Source of the DNA: Candidatus Aerophobota bacterium
GTDB taxonomy: Bacteria; Aerophobota; Aerophobia; Aerophobales; B47-G16
Direction of reading: 5' to 3'
DNA length: 20,101 nucleotides
NCBI GenBank assembly: GCA_003648815.1
Contig: QMPZ01000012.1
Span: 1 to 20,101 of the forward strand
Part shown: positions 1-7,884 of the stretch, piece by piece
Numbering within the stretch: the stretch's first letter is position 1
Layout of the letters: each line of letters starts with the position of its first letter
Notes under the pieces: generated by a model
Database searches by the model: none
What the model was told of the DNA's origin: nothing
What the model saw: the letters and a program-made list of their open reading frames with translations, nothing else
Program-made: the position numbers and the translations under genes

Positions 1-1614
1 AGTTTTCTTCACCAGCTAAGTATATTGATAGCACTGATATTCATAGGTGAGCTCCTCTTAAGGCTAATCTTTGCCAGGGACGGACGAGCATTCTTGAAAG
101 CTAATCGTGCAGAGTGTTTGGTTACTCTTACCTTTCTTTTCCTGCTCGTGTTTTTTAAAATCTCTTCTGGTAAAGGGTTAACTTCTTTGTCCTTGACCAG
201 ACCACACGTTACCGCCTGTCAAATTTACATCGCTTTCTCCTCAATTCTCAAGGCAAACCATCTTATTAACAGGACGCTCGTCAAACTCAGGCTTCAACCT
301 CCCTGGATTGTGTTCCTGACCTTCATCACCATTATCACCTTAGGGACCTTGCTGCTTCTTCTACCAAAATCTACCACGATAGGTAATAACACCACCCTTC
401 TGGATGCTCTCTTCACAGCTACCTCGGCAACGTGTGTAACAGGACTTATCGTGGTGGATACAGGAACTCATTTCTCCCTGCTCGGACAGCTGATCATCCT
501 CTTCTTAATCCAGGTTGGAGGTCTGGGACTTATGACCTTTACCTCCTTCTTCGCCATAGTTATGGGCAGAGAATTTGGGATTAAGGGCAGAGTTCTTCTT
601 CAGGATATCCTCAAGTTTGAAAGTCCGGGTAGAGTTGGTCGCTTCCTTCTCTCCATCTTCCTCCTTACCTTTGCCATCGAAGCTGCCGGAGCTCTTCTTC
701 TTTACACTCAATTTTTGCCCCAGATTAAAGATCCTCTTTTTTGCACCTATTCAGCGATTTTTCACTCCGTTTCCGCCTTCTGTAACGCTGGATTTTCCCT
801 TTATCGGGACAGCTTCATAAGATACAGGGCAAACTTTGGGGTCAACCTGATTATGGCGGCTTTGATCATCTTGGGCGGATTGGGATTCAGGGTACTGGCT
901 GATCTTTCGCATTGGAGACCTTTCCGTCGCAGAGGACGGGGCAAGCCCTTAAGTCTTCAAAGCAAATTGGTCATAAGCACTACTTTCTTGCTGATAGGAG
1001 TAGGCGCTCTTCTAATACTTTTAGGAGAAAGAGAGGGGGTTTTAAAGGACCTTTCTTTAAAAGAGAAGCTTTTGGGAAGCTTCTTTCAGTCGATTACGGC
1101 GAGAACAGCAGGATTTAACACCTTAAACATAGCCAGCTTAACCAACTCTTCTGCTTTTCTCCTTATCATCCTCATGTTTATCGGAGCTTCTCCAGGTTCT
1201 ACGGGAGGGGGAATTAAGACGAGCACCTTCGCCACATTGCTTATAACCGTCAATTCTATGGTTCGAGGGAAAAGTAGAGTAGAGGCCTTCAAGAGAACTA
1301 TTCCCCGTATCGTGATTTATCAAGCACTGTGTGTGGTCATCCTCGCCTTAATCTGGGTATCTATCTCTACCTTGCTCCTCTCGTTTACCGAAGATGCTCC
1401 CTTTATAGATATACTTTTTGAGGAATTTTCGGCCTTTGGTACGGTGGGACTTTCCAGAGGACTTACCCCTCATCTAAGTTCGATAGGAAGAATCATCGTA
1501 ATATTAACTATGCTGGTGGGAAGAATTGGTCCTTTGACCTTAGCATTAGCCATAGGAGGAAAGAAGGTCAGTGAGCCTTATGAGTACCCGGAAGAAAGAA
1601 TAATGATTGGGTAA
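1..1614 (+). CDS. trkH: TrkH/KtrB-family potassium uptake membrane subunit, 5' end cut by window edge
   Basis: Membrane pore subunit of a Trk/Ktr potassium transporter. The reading frame is open to base 1, so the N-terminus is missing; the first possible start inside is TTG at 25. Counting from that TTG (529 residues), the four pore-loop repeats are visible: TCVTGL at 136-141, CNAGF at 253-257, RTAGF at 360-364 and GTVGL at 472-476. The family signature GASPGSTGGGIKT is at 387-399, and hydrophobic helices separate the repeats. About 90 residues precede the first pore helix, with a hydrophobic stretch at 31-45, so this is the longer TrkH form with an extra N-terminal membrane region. The partner trkA starts 13 nt downstream, which fits a two-gene operon in which the RCK subunit gates the pore. 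Whether it is Trk (H+ coupled) or Ktr (Na+ coupled) cannot be told here. Confidence 0.93.
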   Translation, partial: SFLHQLSILIALIFIGELLLRLIFARDGRAFLKANRAECLVTLTFLFLLVFFKISSGKGLTSLSLTRPHVTACQIYIAFSSILKANHLINRTLVKLRLQPPWIVFLTFITIITLGTLLLLLPKSTTIGNNTTLLDALFTATSATCVTGLIVVDTGTHFSLLGQLIILFLIQVGGLGLMTFTSFFAIVMGREFGIKGRVLLQDILKFESPGRVGRFLLSIFLLTFAIEAAGALLLYTQFLPQIKDPLFCTYSAIFHSVSAFCNAGFSLYRDSFIRYRANFGVNLIMAALIILGGLGFRVLADLSHWRPFRRRGRGKPLSLQSKLVISTTFLLIGVGALLILLGEREGVLKDLSLKEKLLGSFFQSITARTAGFNTLNIASLTNSSAFLLIILMFIGASPGSTGGGIKTSTFATLLITVNSMVRGKSRVEAFKRTIPRIVIYQALCVVILALIWVSISTLLLSFTEDAPFIDILFEEFSAFGTVGLSRGLTPHLSSIGRIIVILTMLVGRIGPLTLALAIGGKKVSEPYEYPEERIMIG

Positions 1615-1627
1615 AGGAGAAAAAAAA

Positions 1628-2314
1628 ATGCGAAAATTTGCGGTTATCGGTTTAGGAAGATTTGGAGCAACGTTAGCTCGAACATTGGCTGAAAGAGGTG
1701 CGGAGGTGATAGCCGTTGACAAGGATGCAAGGATAGTGGAAGAGTTCAAGGAGATAGTCACCTTAGCCGTTAGGCTGGACTCCACCGATGAGGAAGCTTT
1801 GAGATCTCAGGGATTAGATAAGGTGGATGTAGCAGTGGTGAGTATTGGAGAGGATTTTGAGGCTTCAGTCCTCACTACAGCCCTGCTAAAAAGGCTGGGA
1901 GTTCCTGTGGTCATCGCACGAGCTTCTGGAAGCGCCTCTCATATACAGGAACGCATATTAAGCTTGGTAGGAGCTGACAGGGTAATACTGCCTGAGGTGG
2001 AAATGGGAAAGAGGTTAGCTCAAAATCTTTTGATCTCCAATATTCTGGATTATGTGCTTATCTCTGAAAAATACAGTGCGGCAGAGATCAGGGCCCCTAA
2101 GGCATTCTGGGGGAAGATGATAGGTGAGCTCAGGATTCGAGAAAGGTACAACGTAAACATACTGGAGGTGAAGAAGATTTCCGGGGAAGGGAAGAATGCG
2201 AAGATAAAAAGGATAAACTATCTTCCCCAGGCCAAGGACATAATAGAGAAGGGAGATATACTCCTGGTAATTGGAAAGGAAGAGGACATCGAACGTATAG
2301 CAAAGGAAGAATAA
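1628..2314 (+). CDS. trkA: TrkA/KtrA potassium uptake regulatory subunit (RCK domains)
   Basis: Cytosolic gating subunit of the potassium transporter encoded just upstream. I take ATG 1628 as start: AAAGGAG lies 8 nt before it, and the protein then begins directly with the Rossmann strand MRKFAVIGLGRFG. An upstream in-frame ATG at 1607 overlaps trkH and would add seven residues before the fold. The 228 residues hold one RCK-N domain (about 1-120) with the nucleotide-binding GLGRFG loop at 8-13 and the acidic residue D31 at the end of the second strand, followed by one RCK-C/TrkA-C domain (about 135-222). This is the single-RCK length of KtrA-like proteins, half that of E. coli TrkA. Ligand (NAD(H) or ATP/ADP) is not decided by the sequence. 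Confidence 0.93.
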   Translation: MRKFAVIGLGRFGATLARTLAERGAEVIAVDKDARIVEEFKEIVTLAVRLDSTDEEALRSQGLDKVDVAVVSIGEDFEASVLTTALLKRLGVPVVIARASGSASHIQERILSLVGADRVILPEVEMGKRLAQNLLISNILDYVLISEKYSAAEIRAPKAFWGKMIGELRIRERYNVNILEVKKISGEGKNAKIKRINYLPQAKDIIEKGDILLVIGKEEDIERIAKEE

Positions 2315-2321
2315 CCGGTAC

Positions 2322-2349
2322 TTTACATTTCCGAAAAGTTTGCTATACT
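2322..2349 (+). promoter_or_regulatory. sigma-70-type promoter of tRNA-Leu
   Basis: TTTACA at 2322-2327 and TATACT at 2344-2349 are separated by 16 nt, and TG at 2341-2342 gives an extended -10 (TGCTATACT). Transcription would start near 2356, about 32 nt before the mature tRNA. No terminator separates the tRNA from the HD-domain gene, so this promoter probably also serves the downstream genes. Confidence 0.7.
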
Positions 2350-2387
2350 TTCTCAGTAAAGATAATGGGAAATTTTGAACCCATGTG

Positions 2388-2478
2388 GCCGGGATGGCGG
2401 AATTGGTAGACGCTCAGGCCTGAGGAGCCTGTGGACTTTTTTTAGTCCGTGGGGGTTCAAATCCCCCTCCCGGCACCA
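2388..2478 (+). tRNA. tRNA-Leu (anticodon GAG)
   Basis: A complete class II tRNA. The acceptor stem pairs GCCGGGA (2388-2394) with TCCCGGC (2468-2474), followed by A73 and an encoded CCA (2476-2478). The anticodon arm is CAGGC-CTGAGGA-GCCTG, which places GAG at 2422-2424 and reads CTC/CTT leucine codons. A long variable arm (GGACT...AGTCC) and the T arm GGGGGTTCAAATCCCCC follow. The D-arm contains AATTGGTAGACGC, typical of leucine tRNAs. A strong promoter lies directly upstream. Confidence 0.97.
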
Positions 2479-2511
2479 GGTGAGGAAAAAAGAACGATGA
2501 GAGGGGAAAAA

Positions 2512-3054
2512 ATGGACAGAGAGGAGGCACTCAGCCTTCTCAAGAAAAAGCTTAAAAACAACAACCTCGTCAAACATTGCCTCGCCGTAGAGGCAGCTAT
2601 GAGAGGATTGGCCAGGTACTTCGGCGAAGATGAAGAGAGGTGGGGATTAGCCGGACTCCTTCATGACCTCGATTATGAGGAGACGAAAGACGATCCATCA
2701 AGCCATGGACTGCTCACCTCAAGGATGCTTGAGGGAAAGGTGGATGATCAAATTATCCATGCTATAAAAGCTCATTCAGGACTTTCAGAGGCGAAAAGCA
2801 AGATGGACATCTCTCTTTATGCAGCAGACGCCCTTACCGGACTTATTGTGGCCGCCTGTCTCGTCCATCCCCAAAAGAAGCTATCCTTTCTCGACACCGA
2901 TTTCATTCTCCGAAGATTTACGGAAAAGCGGTTTGCCCAGGGGGCTGACAGAGGGCAGATAAAGTCCTGCGAGAAGATAGGACTTTCCCTCGATAAATTT
3001 GTCGATCTGGTCCTCAAGGAGATGCAGAAGATTCATCGTGATTTAGGACTGTAA
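2512..3054 (+). CDS. HD-domain phosphohydrolase-like protein
   Basis: A 180-residue protein of the HD/HDIG superfamily, metal-dependent phosphohydrolases acting on nucleotides or other phosphates; the substrate is unknown. The metal ligands are visible: H22 and the pair H51-D52 in GLLHDLDYE, with a further His at about 85. I chose ATG 2512 because GAGGGG lies 5 nt upstream; ATG 2497 is possible. The frame runs back into the tRNA (2449), but that part is not coding. The gene begins only 33 nt after the tRNA 3' end and its stop is 4 nt from queH, so tRNA, HD gene and queH are probably one transcript. Short HD proteins of this type are common in anaerobes and are usually annotated only as HD-domain protein. 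Confidence 0.85.
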   Translation: MDREEALSLLKKKLKNNNLVKHCLAVEAAMRGLARYFGEDEERWGLAGLLHDLDYEETKDDPSSHGLLTSRMLEGKVDDQIIHAIKAHSGLSEAKSKMDISLYAADALTGLIVAACLVHPQKKLSFLDTDFILRRFTEKRFAQGADRGQIKSCEKIGLSLDKFVDLVLKEMQKIHRDLGL

Positions 3055-3058
3055 TAAC

Positions 3059-3595
3059 ATGAAGATTCTCTTTCATATCTGCTGTGCCCCTTGCGCAGTC
3101 TATCCCTTCCGCAAGTTAAAAGAGGAATTTGAGGAGGTAATGGGTTTCTGGTACAATCCCAATATTCATCCCTTCTTAGAGTATCAAAAGCGTCTGGAGG
3201 CGGTGAAGATCTGGGCGGAAAGGGAAGGGGTAAGGGTCATCTACAAAGATGAATATGACCTGAAGGGTTTTCTTCGTCAGGTGGTATATCGAGAGTCAAA
3301 CCGATGTTTCTTTTGTTACCAGATGCGCCTAGAGAAGACAGCTATATTTGCCCGAAGGGGAAAATTTGATTACTTCGGCTCCACCTTGTTCTTCTCCCCT
3401 CATCAGAATCAACAGCTATTCAAACAGATAGCTGAGACCTTAGGGAAAGAATATGGGGTTAGACCTTATCTGAAGCCAATGGAAAGAGGATGGCAGAAAA
3501 GTATGGAGCTATCAAGGAAGATGGGGTTATATCATCAACAATATTGTGGATGCATCTATAGCGAGGAGGAAAGATACAGAAAGCTTGGCCTTTAG
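3059..3595 (+). CDS. queH: epoxyqueuosine reductase QueH
   Basis: Catalyses the last step of queuosine tRNA modification, reducing epoxyqueuosine to queuosine; this is the non-orthologous replacement of cobalamin-dependent QueG found in many anaerobes and thermophiles. The 178 residues carry the family cysteines: C8, C9 and C12 in HICCAPC, C83 and C86 in RCFFCY, and C163 and C165 in YCGCIYS. These bind an Fe-S cluster and an adjacent metal in the characterised Thermotoga enzyme. FGSTLFFSPHQN at 106-117 is also typical. The gene starts 4 nt after the HD gene. No other queuosine genes are in the window. Confidence 0.94.
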   Translation: MKILFHICCAPCAVYPFRKLKEEFEEVMGFWYNPNIHPFLEYQKRLEAVKIWAEREGVRVIYKDEYDLKGFLRQVVYRESNRCFFCYQMRLEKTAIFARRGKFDYFGSTLFFSPHQNQQLFKQIAETLGKEYGVRPYLKPMERGWQKSMELSRKMGLYHQQYCGCIYSEEERYRKLGL

Positions 3596-3637
3596 CCGAG
3601 CCCGTTTTAAGGCGCAAGCCGAAAGGGAGAAGCAATC

Positions 3638-3892
3638 ATGTTAAAGGTATCCTCGCGGTCTAATCCCAATTCGGTGGCCGGAGCTCTCGCCAGAGTTCTG
3701 AAGGAAGAGAAGAGGGCGGAAATACAAGTCATCGGGGCAGGGGCCTTAAATCAGGCCATAAAGGCCATAGCTATAGCCAGGGGCTACGTTGCTCCCTCAG
3801 GGATGGATCTGGTATGCATTCCCGCTTTTGTTGATTTAGAGATTGAGGGAAAAGAAAGGACGGGCATCAAGTTAACCGTAGAGCCCCGTTAA
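3638..3892 (+). CDS. spoVS: stage V sporulation protein S (SpoVS/Alba-fold)
   Basis: An 84-residue protein that matches SpoVS along its whole length (usual length about 86). It begins MLKVSSRSNPNSVAGALA and contains the conserved GAGALNQAIKAIAIARGY and VCIPAF stretches. In Bacillus, SpoVS affects sporulation and septation. The family is an Alba-like nucleic-acid-binding fold and occurs in many bacteria that do not sporulate, so it is not evidence of endospores. GGGAG lies 7 nt before the ATG. It sits between queH and obg in the same direction, with 77 nt to obg. Confidence 0.95.
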   Translation: MLKVSSRSNPNSVAGALARVLKEEKRAEIQVIGAGALNQAIKAIAIARGYVAPSGMDLVCIPAFVDLEIEGKERTGIKLTVEPR

Positions 3893-3969
3893 GAAACATT
3901 CCTACCCGACAAATGAAAACCTGTTATGGGTAGGATGATTTTTTTGAGAAGTTTTGCGAAAAGAACAAA

Positions 3970-4980
3970 ATGGGCTACTTTCTTGATGAGGTCAAAATTT
4001 ATGTAAAAGCGGGAGACGGAGGGAATGGCTGCGTGAGCTTTCGCAGGGAAAAATATGTCCCTCGAGGTGGCCCGGATGGAGGAGATGGAGGAGATGGAGG
4101 AGATGTAATTCTCAAGATAGATAAAAGCTGCTCCACTCTTTCCTATTTTTATAGAAGAAAGCACTTTTCTGCGGAAAACGGAGAACCTGGGAAGGGAAAG
4201 AATAGGAATGGCAGAAAGGGAAAGGACTTAATTCTTAAGGTGCCGCCTGGAACCCTGATAAAGGATGAGACGGGGAAAAAGGTTCTTGCGGAACTTAAGG
4301 ATGAAGACGATTTCTTTATAGCAGCCAAGGGAGGAAAAGGGGGAAGAGGGAATGCTCAATTCAAAAGGCCCACCCATCGAGCTCCTCGTAAGGCCGAGGC
4401 GGGAAAAAAAGGCGAGGAAAGATGTCTCAGGCTGGAAATGAAATTAATAGCTGATGTGGGGATAATTGGATTTCCCAATGCTGGAAAATCTACCCTCCTT
4501 TCCCAGATCTCCGATGCCCATCCCAAAATTGCCTCTTATCCGTTTACCACCTTGAGGCCTCATCTGGGAGTGGTCAGAATTGACGAGAGGACATGCTTTA
4601 TAGCAGCGGACCTTCCCGGCTTAATTGAAAATGCATCTTCCGGCAAAGGATTAGGAGATAGATTTCTTCGTCATATCGAGAAGAGCAAGATCCTCCTTCA
4701 TGTAATAGATATAGGAACCCCTCAGCTCAACAGTCCCATAGAGAGGTTCGAGAAGTTAAACGAGGAACTGAAAAACTATGATCCTGCTTTGGCTAAAAAG
4801 CCACAACTGGTGGTGGCCAATAAGATGGACCTACCCGGAGCAAAGACGAGGCTTTTAGAGTTTAAGGAGAAGCTAAGGAACAGATATCCTATGGTGGCCA
4901 TCTCTGCCCTGAAGAAGGAAGGACTAAAAGAGCTCCTTAAATCTATCTTGAGTTTATTAAAGGAGGAAGGCAATAGATAG
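3970..4980 (+). CDS. obg: GTPase Obg/CgtA
   Basis: Essential ribosome-associated GTPase in 50S assembly and stress control. The 336 residues show the glycine-rich Obg fold (1-158, with the GDGG repeats at about 38-45) and the G domain: G1 GFPNAGKST at 167-175, the switch region PFTTLRPHLG at 191-200, DLPG at 214-217 and NKMD at 284-287. The C-terminal OCT extension seen in Bacillus Obg is absent; the protein ends soon after the G domain. The usual upstream neighbours rplU-rpmA are missing. There is no obvious Shine-Dalgarno before ATG 3970, although the N-terminus matches the family. Its last codons carry the AGGAGG that serves proB. Confidence 0.96.
   Translation: MGYFLDEVKIYVKAGDGGNGCVSFRREKYVPRGGPDGGDGGDGGDVILKIDKSCSTLSYFYRRKHFSAENGEPGKGKNRNGRKGKDLILKVPPGTLIKDETGKKVLAELKDEDDFFIAAKGGKGGRGNAQFKRPTHRAPRKAEAGKKGEERCLRLEMKLIADVGIIGFPNAGKSTLLSQISDAHPKIASYPFTTLRPHLGVVRIDERTCFIAADLPGLIENASSGKGLGDRFLRHIEKSKILLHVIDIGTPQLNSPIERFEKLNEELKNYDPALAKKPQLVVANKMDLPGAKTRLLEFKEKLRNRYPMVAISALKKEGLKELLKSILSLLKEEGNR
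4961..4975 (+). promoter_or_regulatory. ribosome binding site and ATA start of proB
   Basis: AGGAGG at 4961-4966, six nucleotides (AAGGCA), then ATA at 4973-4975. The proB frame has a stop (TAA) at 4958-4960 and no ATG, GTG, TTG or CTG before residue 22, which lies after the catalytic KVGSS motif. This perfect ribosome binding site therefore decides the start in favour of ATA. It lies inside the end of obg (stop 4978-4980), so the genes overlap and are probably translationally coupled. Confidence 0.7.
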
Positions 4981-6088
4981 GACGAAGGTTATCTCCTCAG
5001 CAAATAGGGTAGTTATCAAGGTAGGGAGCAGTCTTTTGCTGAAGGATGATAAGGTAGATTTTTCCTTTGTGGAAAGGCTGGCCCGAGACATCGCCACCTT
5101 ATTCTGGAAAGGTAAGGAGGTCATCTTAGTCAGTTCCGGAGCCATTGGCATGGGAAGAAAGGAGCTTCAGGTAGAAAAAAGGCTGGACGCCATCCCACCA
5201 AAGCAAGCGCTTGCCAGCGTAGGCCAAACCCACTTGATGAACCTCTATTATCGAGTTTTCCAAAAATATCATCTTCCCATAGGACAGGTGCTATTAAGCG
5301 CCTCAGACCTTTCTCGGCGTTCCTCGTATCTAAATGCCCGCAATACCCTTTTTACCCTGCTCAAGCTCAAGGTTCTTCCCATCGTCAACGAAAATGATAC
5401 GGTGGCCGTGGAGGAGATAAAGTTTGGGGATAACGACACCCTTTCCGCTCTGGTGGCTGGACTTGTGGATGCTAATCTTTTGCTGATTTTTTCCGATATA
5501 GAGGGCCTTTATACTGCCGATCCCAAAAAAAACCCACAGGCAAGGCTGATAAAGGAGGTAAAACAAATAGACAAACACATCGAGAGAGTAGCCAAGGCTG
5601 CCTCAGTTGAGGGAAGAGTGGGAGGAATGCGCACAAAGATCAAGGCAGCTAAGATAGCCACTCGCTTTGGTATTCCCGTGATCATAGGAGGGGGGAAGAA
5701 CTTTCTCGAGGATGTCTTTTGTGCAAGGGAAGTGGGAACCTTCTTTTTCCCTCAAAAGAAGCATCTTGCCTCTCGAAAGAGATGGATTGCCTATGGGCAT
5801 TCACCTAAGGGAAAACTCATAGTAGACCAGGGAGCCAAAAAAGCCTTGATGGAGGAAGGAGGAAGTCTTCTTCCTGCCGGAATAATCGAGATAAGAGGAA
5901 ACTTTGAGGCAGGGGAGTCGGTAAGCCTTCTGGATGAGGACGGGAAGGAGTTTGCCCGTGGCATCGTCTATTACTCGGCAAAGGAGCTGGAGAAAATTAA
6001 AGGGGTAAAAAGCTCGCTTATTGAGAAACATCTGGGATATAAATATTCTGACGAAGTCATTCATCGGGATAATCTGGTGATATTGTAG
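4973..6088 (+). CDS. proB: glutamate 5-kinase with PUA domain; apparent ATA start
   Basis: Phosphorylates glutamate in the first step of proline synthesis. From the proposed ATA start the protein has 371 residues, the normal ProB length. The N-terminal amino-acid-kinase domain has the phosphate-binding VVIKVGSSLL at 13-22 and LVSSGAIGMG around 55-64, with NENDTV and FGDNDTLSALVA for glutamate and ATP binding. A PUA domain fills the last 85 or so residues. A TTG at 5036 is the first conventional start, but it falls after KVGSS and would remove the catalytic lysine, so it cannot be right for a working enzyme. The gene overlaps obg by 8 nt. proA, the usual partner, is not in the window. The alternative to an ATA start is an ATG miscalled or mutated by one G-to-A change. 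Confidence 0.88.
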   Translation: MDRTKVISSANRVVIKVGSSLLLKDDKVDFSFVERLARDIATLFWKGKEVILVSSGAIGMGRKELQVEKRLDAIPPKQALASVGQTHLMNLYYRVFQKYHLPIGQVLLSASDLSRRSSYLNARNTLFTLLKLKVLPIVNENDTVAVEEIKFGDNDTLSALVAGLVDANLLLIFSDIEGLYTADPKKNPQARLIKEVKQIDKHIERVAKAASVEGRVGGMRTKIKAAKIATRFGIPVIIGGGKNFLEDVFCAREVGTFFFPQKKHLASRKRWIAYGHSPKGKLIVDQGAKKALMEEGGSLLPAGIIEIRGNFEAGESVSLLDEDGKEFARGIVYYSAKELEKIKGVKSSLIEKHLGYKYSDEVIHRDNLVIL

Positions 6089-6146
6089 GTTATTTAGTTT
6101 TAATAAAAAGAGAAGAACATAATTAAAGATAAAAAGGGGGGAAATT

Positions 6147-7562
6147 ATGCCCAAGATAGCTATGATAGGTGCGGGAAGCGTGGTTTTCACGAAAAATTTG
6201 ATCACGGACATACTCCTTTTCCCAGAGCTTCAGGAGAGCGAAATTCACCTTATGGACATTGATGAGGACCGTCTGAACACAGCCTACGGACTTACGAAGC
6301 GGATCATTCAAAAACTTGGAATTAAGACAAAAGTTTATGCAACTCTGGATAGAAAGGAAGCCTTAAAGGATGCCTCCTACGTTATAAACACAATCCAGGT
6401 TGGAGGACATGAAGCCACCATAGTGGATTTCGACATACCCGAAAGATATGGCTTAAGGCAGACCATAGCGGACACTCATGGCATAGGCGGGATATTTAGA
6501 GCCCTTCGAACAATCCCTGTACTCCTGGACATCATAGAGGATATGCAAAAGCTCTGCCCTGAGGCCCTCTTGATAAACTACTCCAATCCTATGGCTATGA
6601 ACGTGTGGGCGGTCTACGAGGCAAGTCCCATAAAGGTGGTAGGACTGTGTCACAGCATTCAGGGTACCGCCGGCCAGCTTGCCCGGTATATAGGAGTGCC
6701 CTATGAGAAGTTGAGGTATCGTGCTGCGGGGATAAATCACATGAACTGGTTTCTGGAGCTGGAGGTGGACGGAAAAGACGCTTATCCGGCTTTGAGGAAA
6801 GCGATGGAAAATCCAGAGATTTATCAAAAGGACCCTGTCAGATTTGAGATAATGAAGCTTTTTGGATATTTCGTCTCCGAATCATCAGAGCACATGGCCG
6901 AATACGTTCCCTACTTCATACCCCATGAGGAGAAGATCAAGCAGCTGAACATCCCCATAAGGGAGCTTATTAGAAGAGATAGGATGGGAGATGAGATATA
7001 CAAATATTATAGAAGGATAGCTAAGGGGGAGAGACTTCCCGAGATTGATGAGGAAAAGATTATGCAGATGAACCCGTCTACGCCGGGAATACGGGAATAT
7101 ATAAACAGACTGCAAAAAGAGATACGTGAATACAACCAGAGATTAGCAGAGGGAAAGAATCCGCTTCCCCCTCTTAAAAGAAGTCCAGAGTATGCCTCCA
7201 AGATAATCCACTCCATAGAGACCGGACACAGAAGGTGTATACACGGAAACGTCAAAAACTCAGGCCTGATAACAAACCTTCCCCATGGATGCTGTGTGGA
7301 GGTTCCGTGTATGGTGGACAAAAATGGAATCCAACCCACATACGTAGGAGAGCTTCCACCGCAACTTGCGGCGTTGAACAGGACGCAGATAAACGTACAG
7401 GAACTTGCCGTAAGAGCTGTCCTTGAGAGAAAAAAGGAATATGTATATTATGCCGCTCTGCTCGATCCCTTAGCAAAGGCTGTTTTAAGGAGTGATGAGA
7501 TTATCGCCATGGTGGATGAGCTTTTTGAGGCACATAAAAGGTATCTGGGATATTTTGATTAG
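6147..7562 (+). CDS. glycoside hydrolase family 4 (alpha-galactosidase/alpha-glucosidase type)
   Basis: GH4 enzymes cleave glycosides by an NAD+- and Mn2+-dependent oxidation-elimination mechanism in the cytoplasm. The 471-residue protein has the NAD-binding GAGSVVFTKNL at 8-18, NYSNPMA at 144-150, the metal ligand pair C168-H169 in GLCHSIQGT and the second metal His H198 in GINHMNWFLEL. The CHS form and the GINHMNWF stretch resemble MelA-type alpha-galactosidases more than the phospho-glycosidases, but the sugar is inferred, not shown. GGGGGG lies 6 nt before the ATG. It opens a same-strand series with a dehydrogenase remnant, a TIM-barrel isomerase, a SIS isomerase and a PfkB kinase, which together look like a route from an oligosaccharide to a phosphorylated hexose. 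Confidence 0.92.
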   Translation: MPKIAMIGAGSVVFTKNLITDILLFPELQESEIHLMDIDEDRLNTAYGLTKRIIQKLGIKTKVYATLDRKEALKDASYVINTIQVGGHEATIVDFDIPERYGLRQTIADTHGIGGIFRALRTIPVLLDIIEDMQKLCPEALLINYSNPMAMNVWAVYEASPIKVVGLCHSIQGTAGQLARYIGVPYEKLRYRAAGINHMNWFLELEVDGKDAYPALRKAMENPEIYQKDPVRFEIMKLFGYFVSESSEHMAEYVPYFIPHEEKIKQLNIPIRELIRRDRMGDEIYKYYRRIAKGERLPEIDEEKIMQMNPSTPGIREYINRLQKEIREYNQRLAEGKNPLPPLKRSPEYASKIIHSIETGHRRCIHGNVKNSGLITNLPHGCCVEVPCMVDKNGIQPTYVGELPPQLAALNRTQINVQELAVRAVLERKKEYVYYAALLDPLAKAVLRSDEIIAMVDELFEAHKRYLGYFD

Positions 7563-7587
7563 CCAAGCCTCAAGGAGGCATCTTTTT

Positions 7588-7848
7588 ATGCGAGCGGTGA
7601 GAAAGCTAAGAAAGGGCAAGGGAAATATTGAACTGGTTGAGGTACCTAAGCCTGAAATTGGACCAAGGGATGTCCTGATGAAGGTCTGGGCAGCGGGCGT
7701 GTGTGGCAGCGACCTTAACATCGAGGACGACACCCATTTTTATCGTGCTCCGGTGACCATTGGCCACGAATATTCGGGAGTCGTTGAGGAGGTAGGAAGA
7801 GAGGTTAAGGCCTTCATTCATCCCAACGGAACGGATTGGAAAAGATAA
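7588..7848 (+). pseudogene. truncated zinc-dependent alcohol/sorbitol dehydrogenase (MDR family)
   Basis: The 86 residues match only the start of a zinc MDR dehydrogenase such as threonine or sorbitol dehydrogenase. Visible are EVPKPEIGPRDVLMKV, the catalytic zinc motif GVCGSD and the GHEYSGVVEEVG motif at about 66-77. At the point where family members continue with a GDRV motif and the Rossmann domain, the frame goes to AFIHPNGTDWKR and stops, so about 260 residues are missing. The tail could be the original C-terminus joined by an internal deletion. An intact ribosome binding site (AAGGAGG, 7572-7578) precedes ATG 7588. It lies inside the sugar operon, so a sugar or polyol dehydrogenase step has probably been lost. 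Confidence 0.8.
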
Positions 7849-7884
7849 TTTGTAAGATAATTAAAACTTTCAGGAAGGAAAAAG

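Noticed and set aside
505..711. Minus-strand frame inside trkH, and similar antisense frames within other genes
   Set aside because: They mirror codon structure of strong genes, have no ribosome binding sites and no recognisable domains.
2388..2478. tRNA as integration site of a mobile element
   Set aside because: No integrase gene and no repeat of the tRNA 3' end seen in the window.
2449..2511. Possible N-terminal extension of the HD protein
   Set aside because: It begins inside the tRNA-Leu T arm; ATG 2512 has its own ribosome binding site.
5036..5038. TTG as start of proB
   Set aside because: It would remove the KVGSS phosphate-binding segment that is plainly encoded upstream in the same frame.
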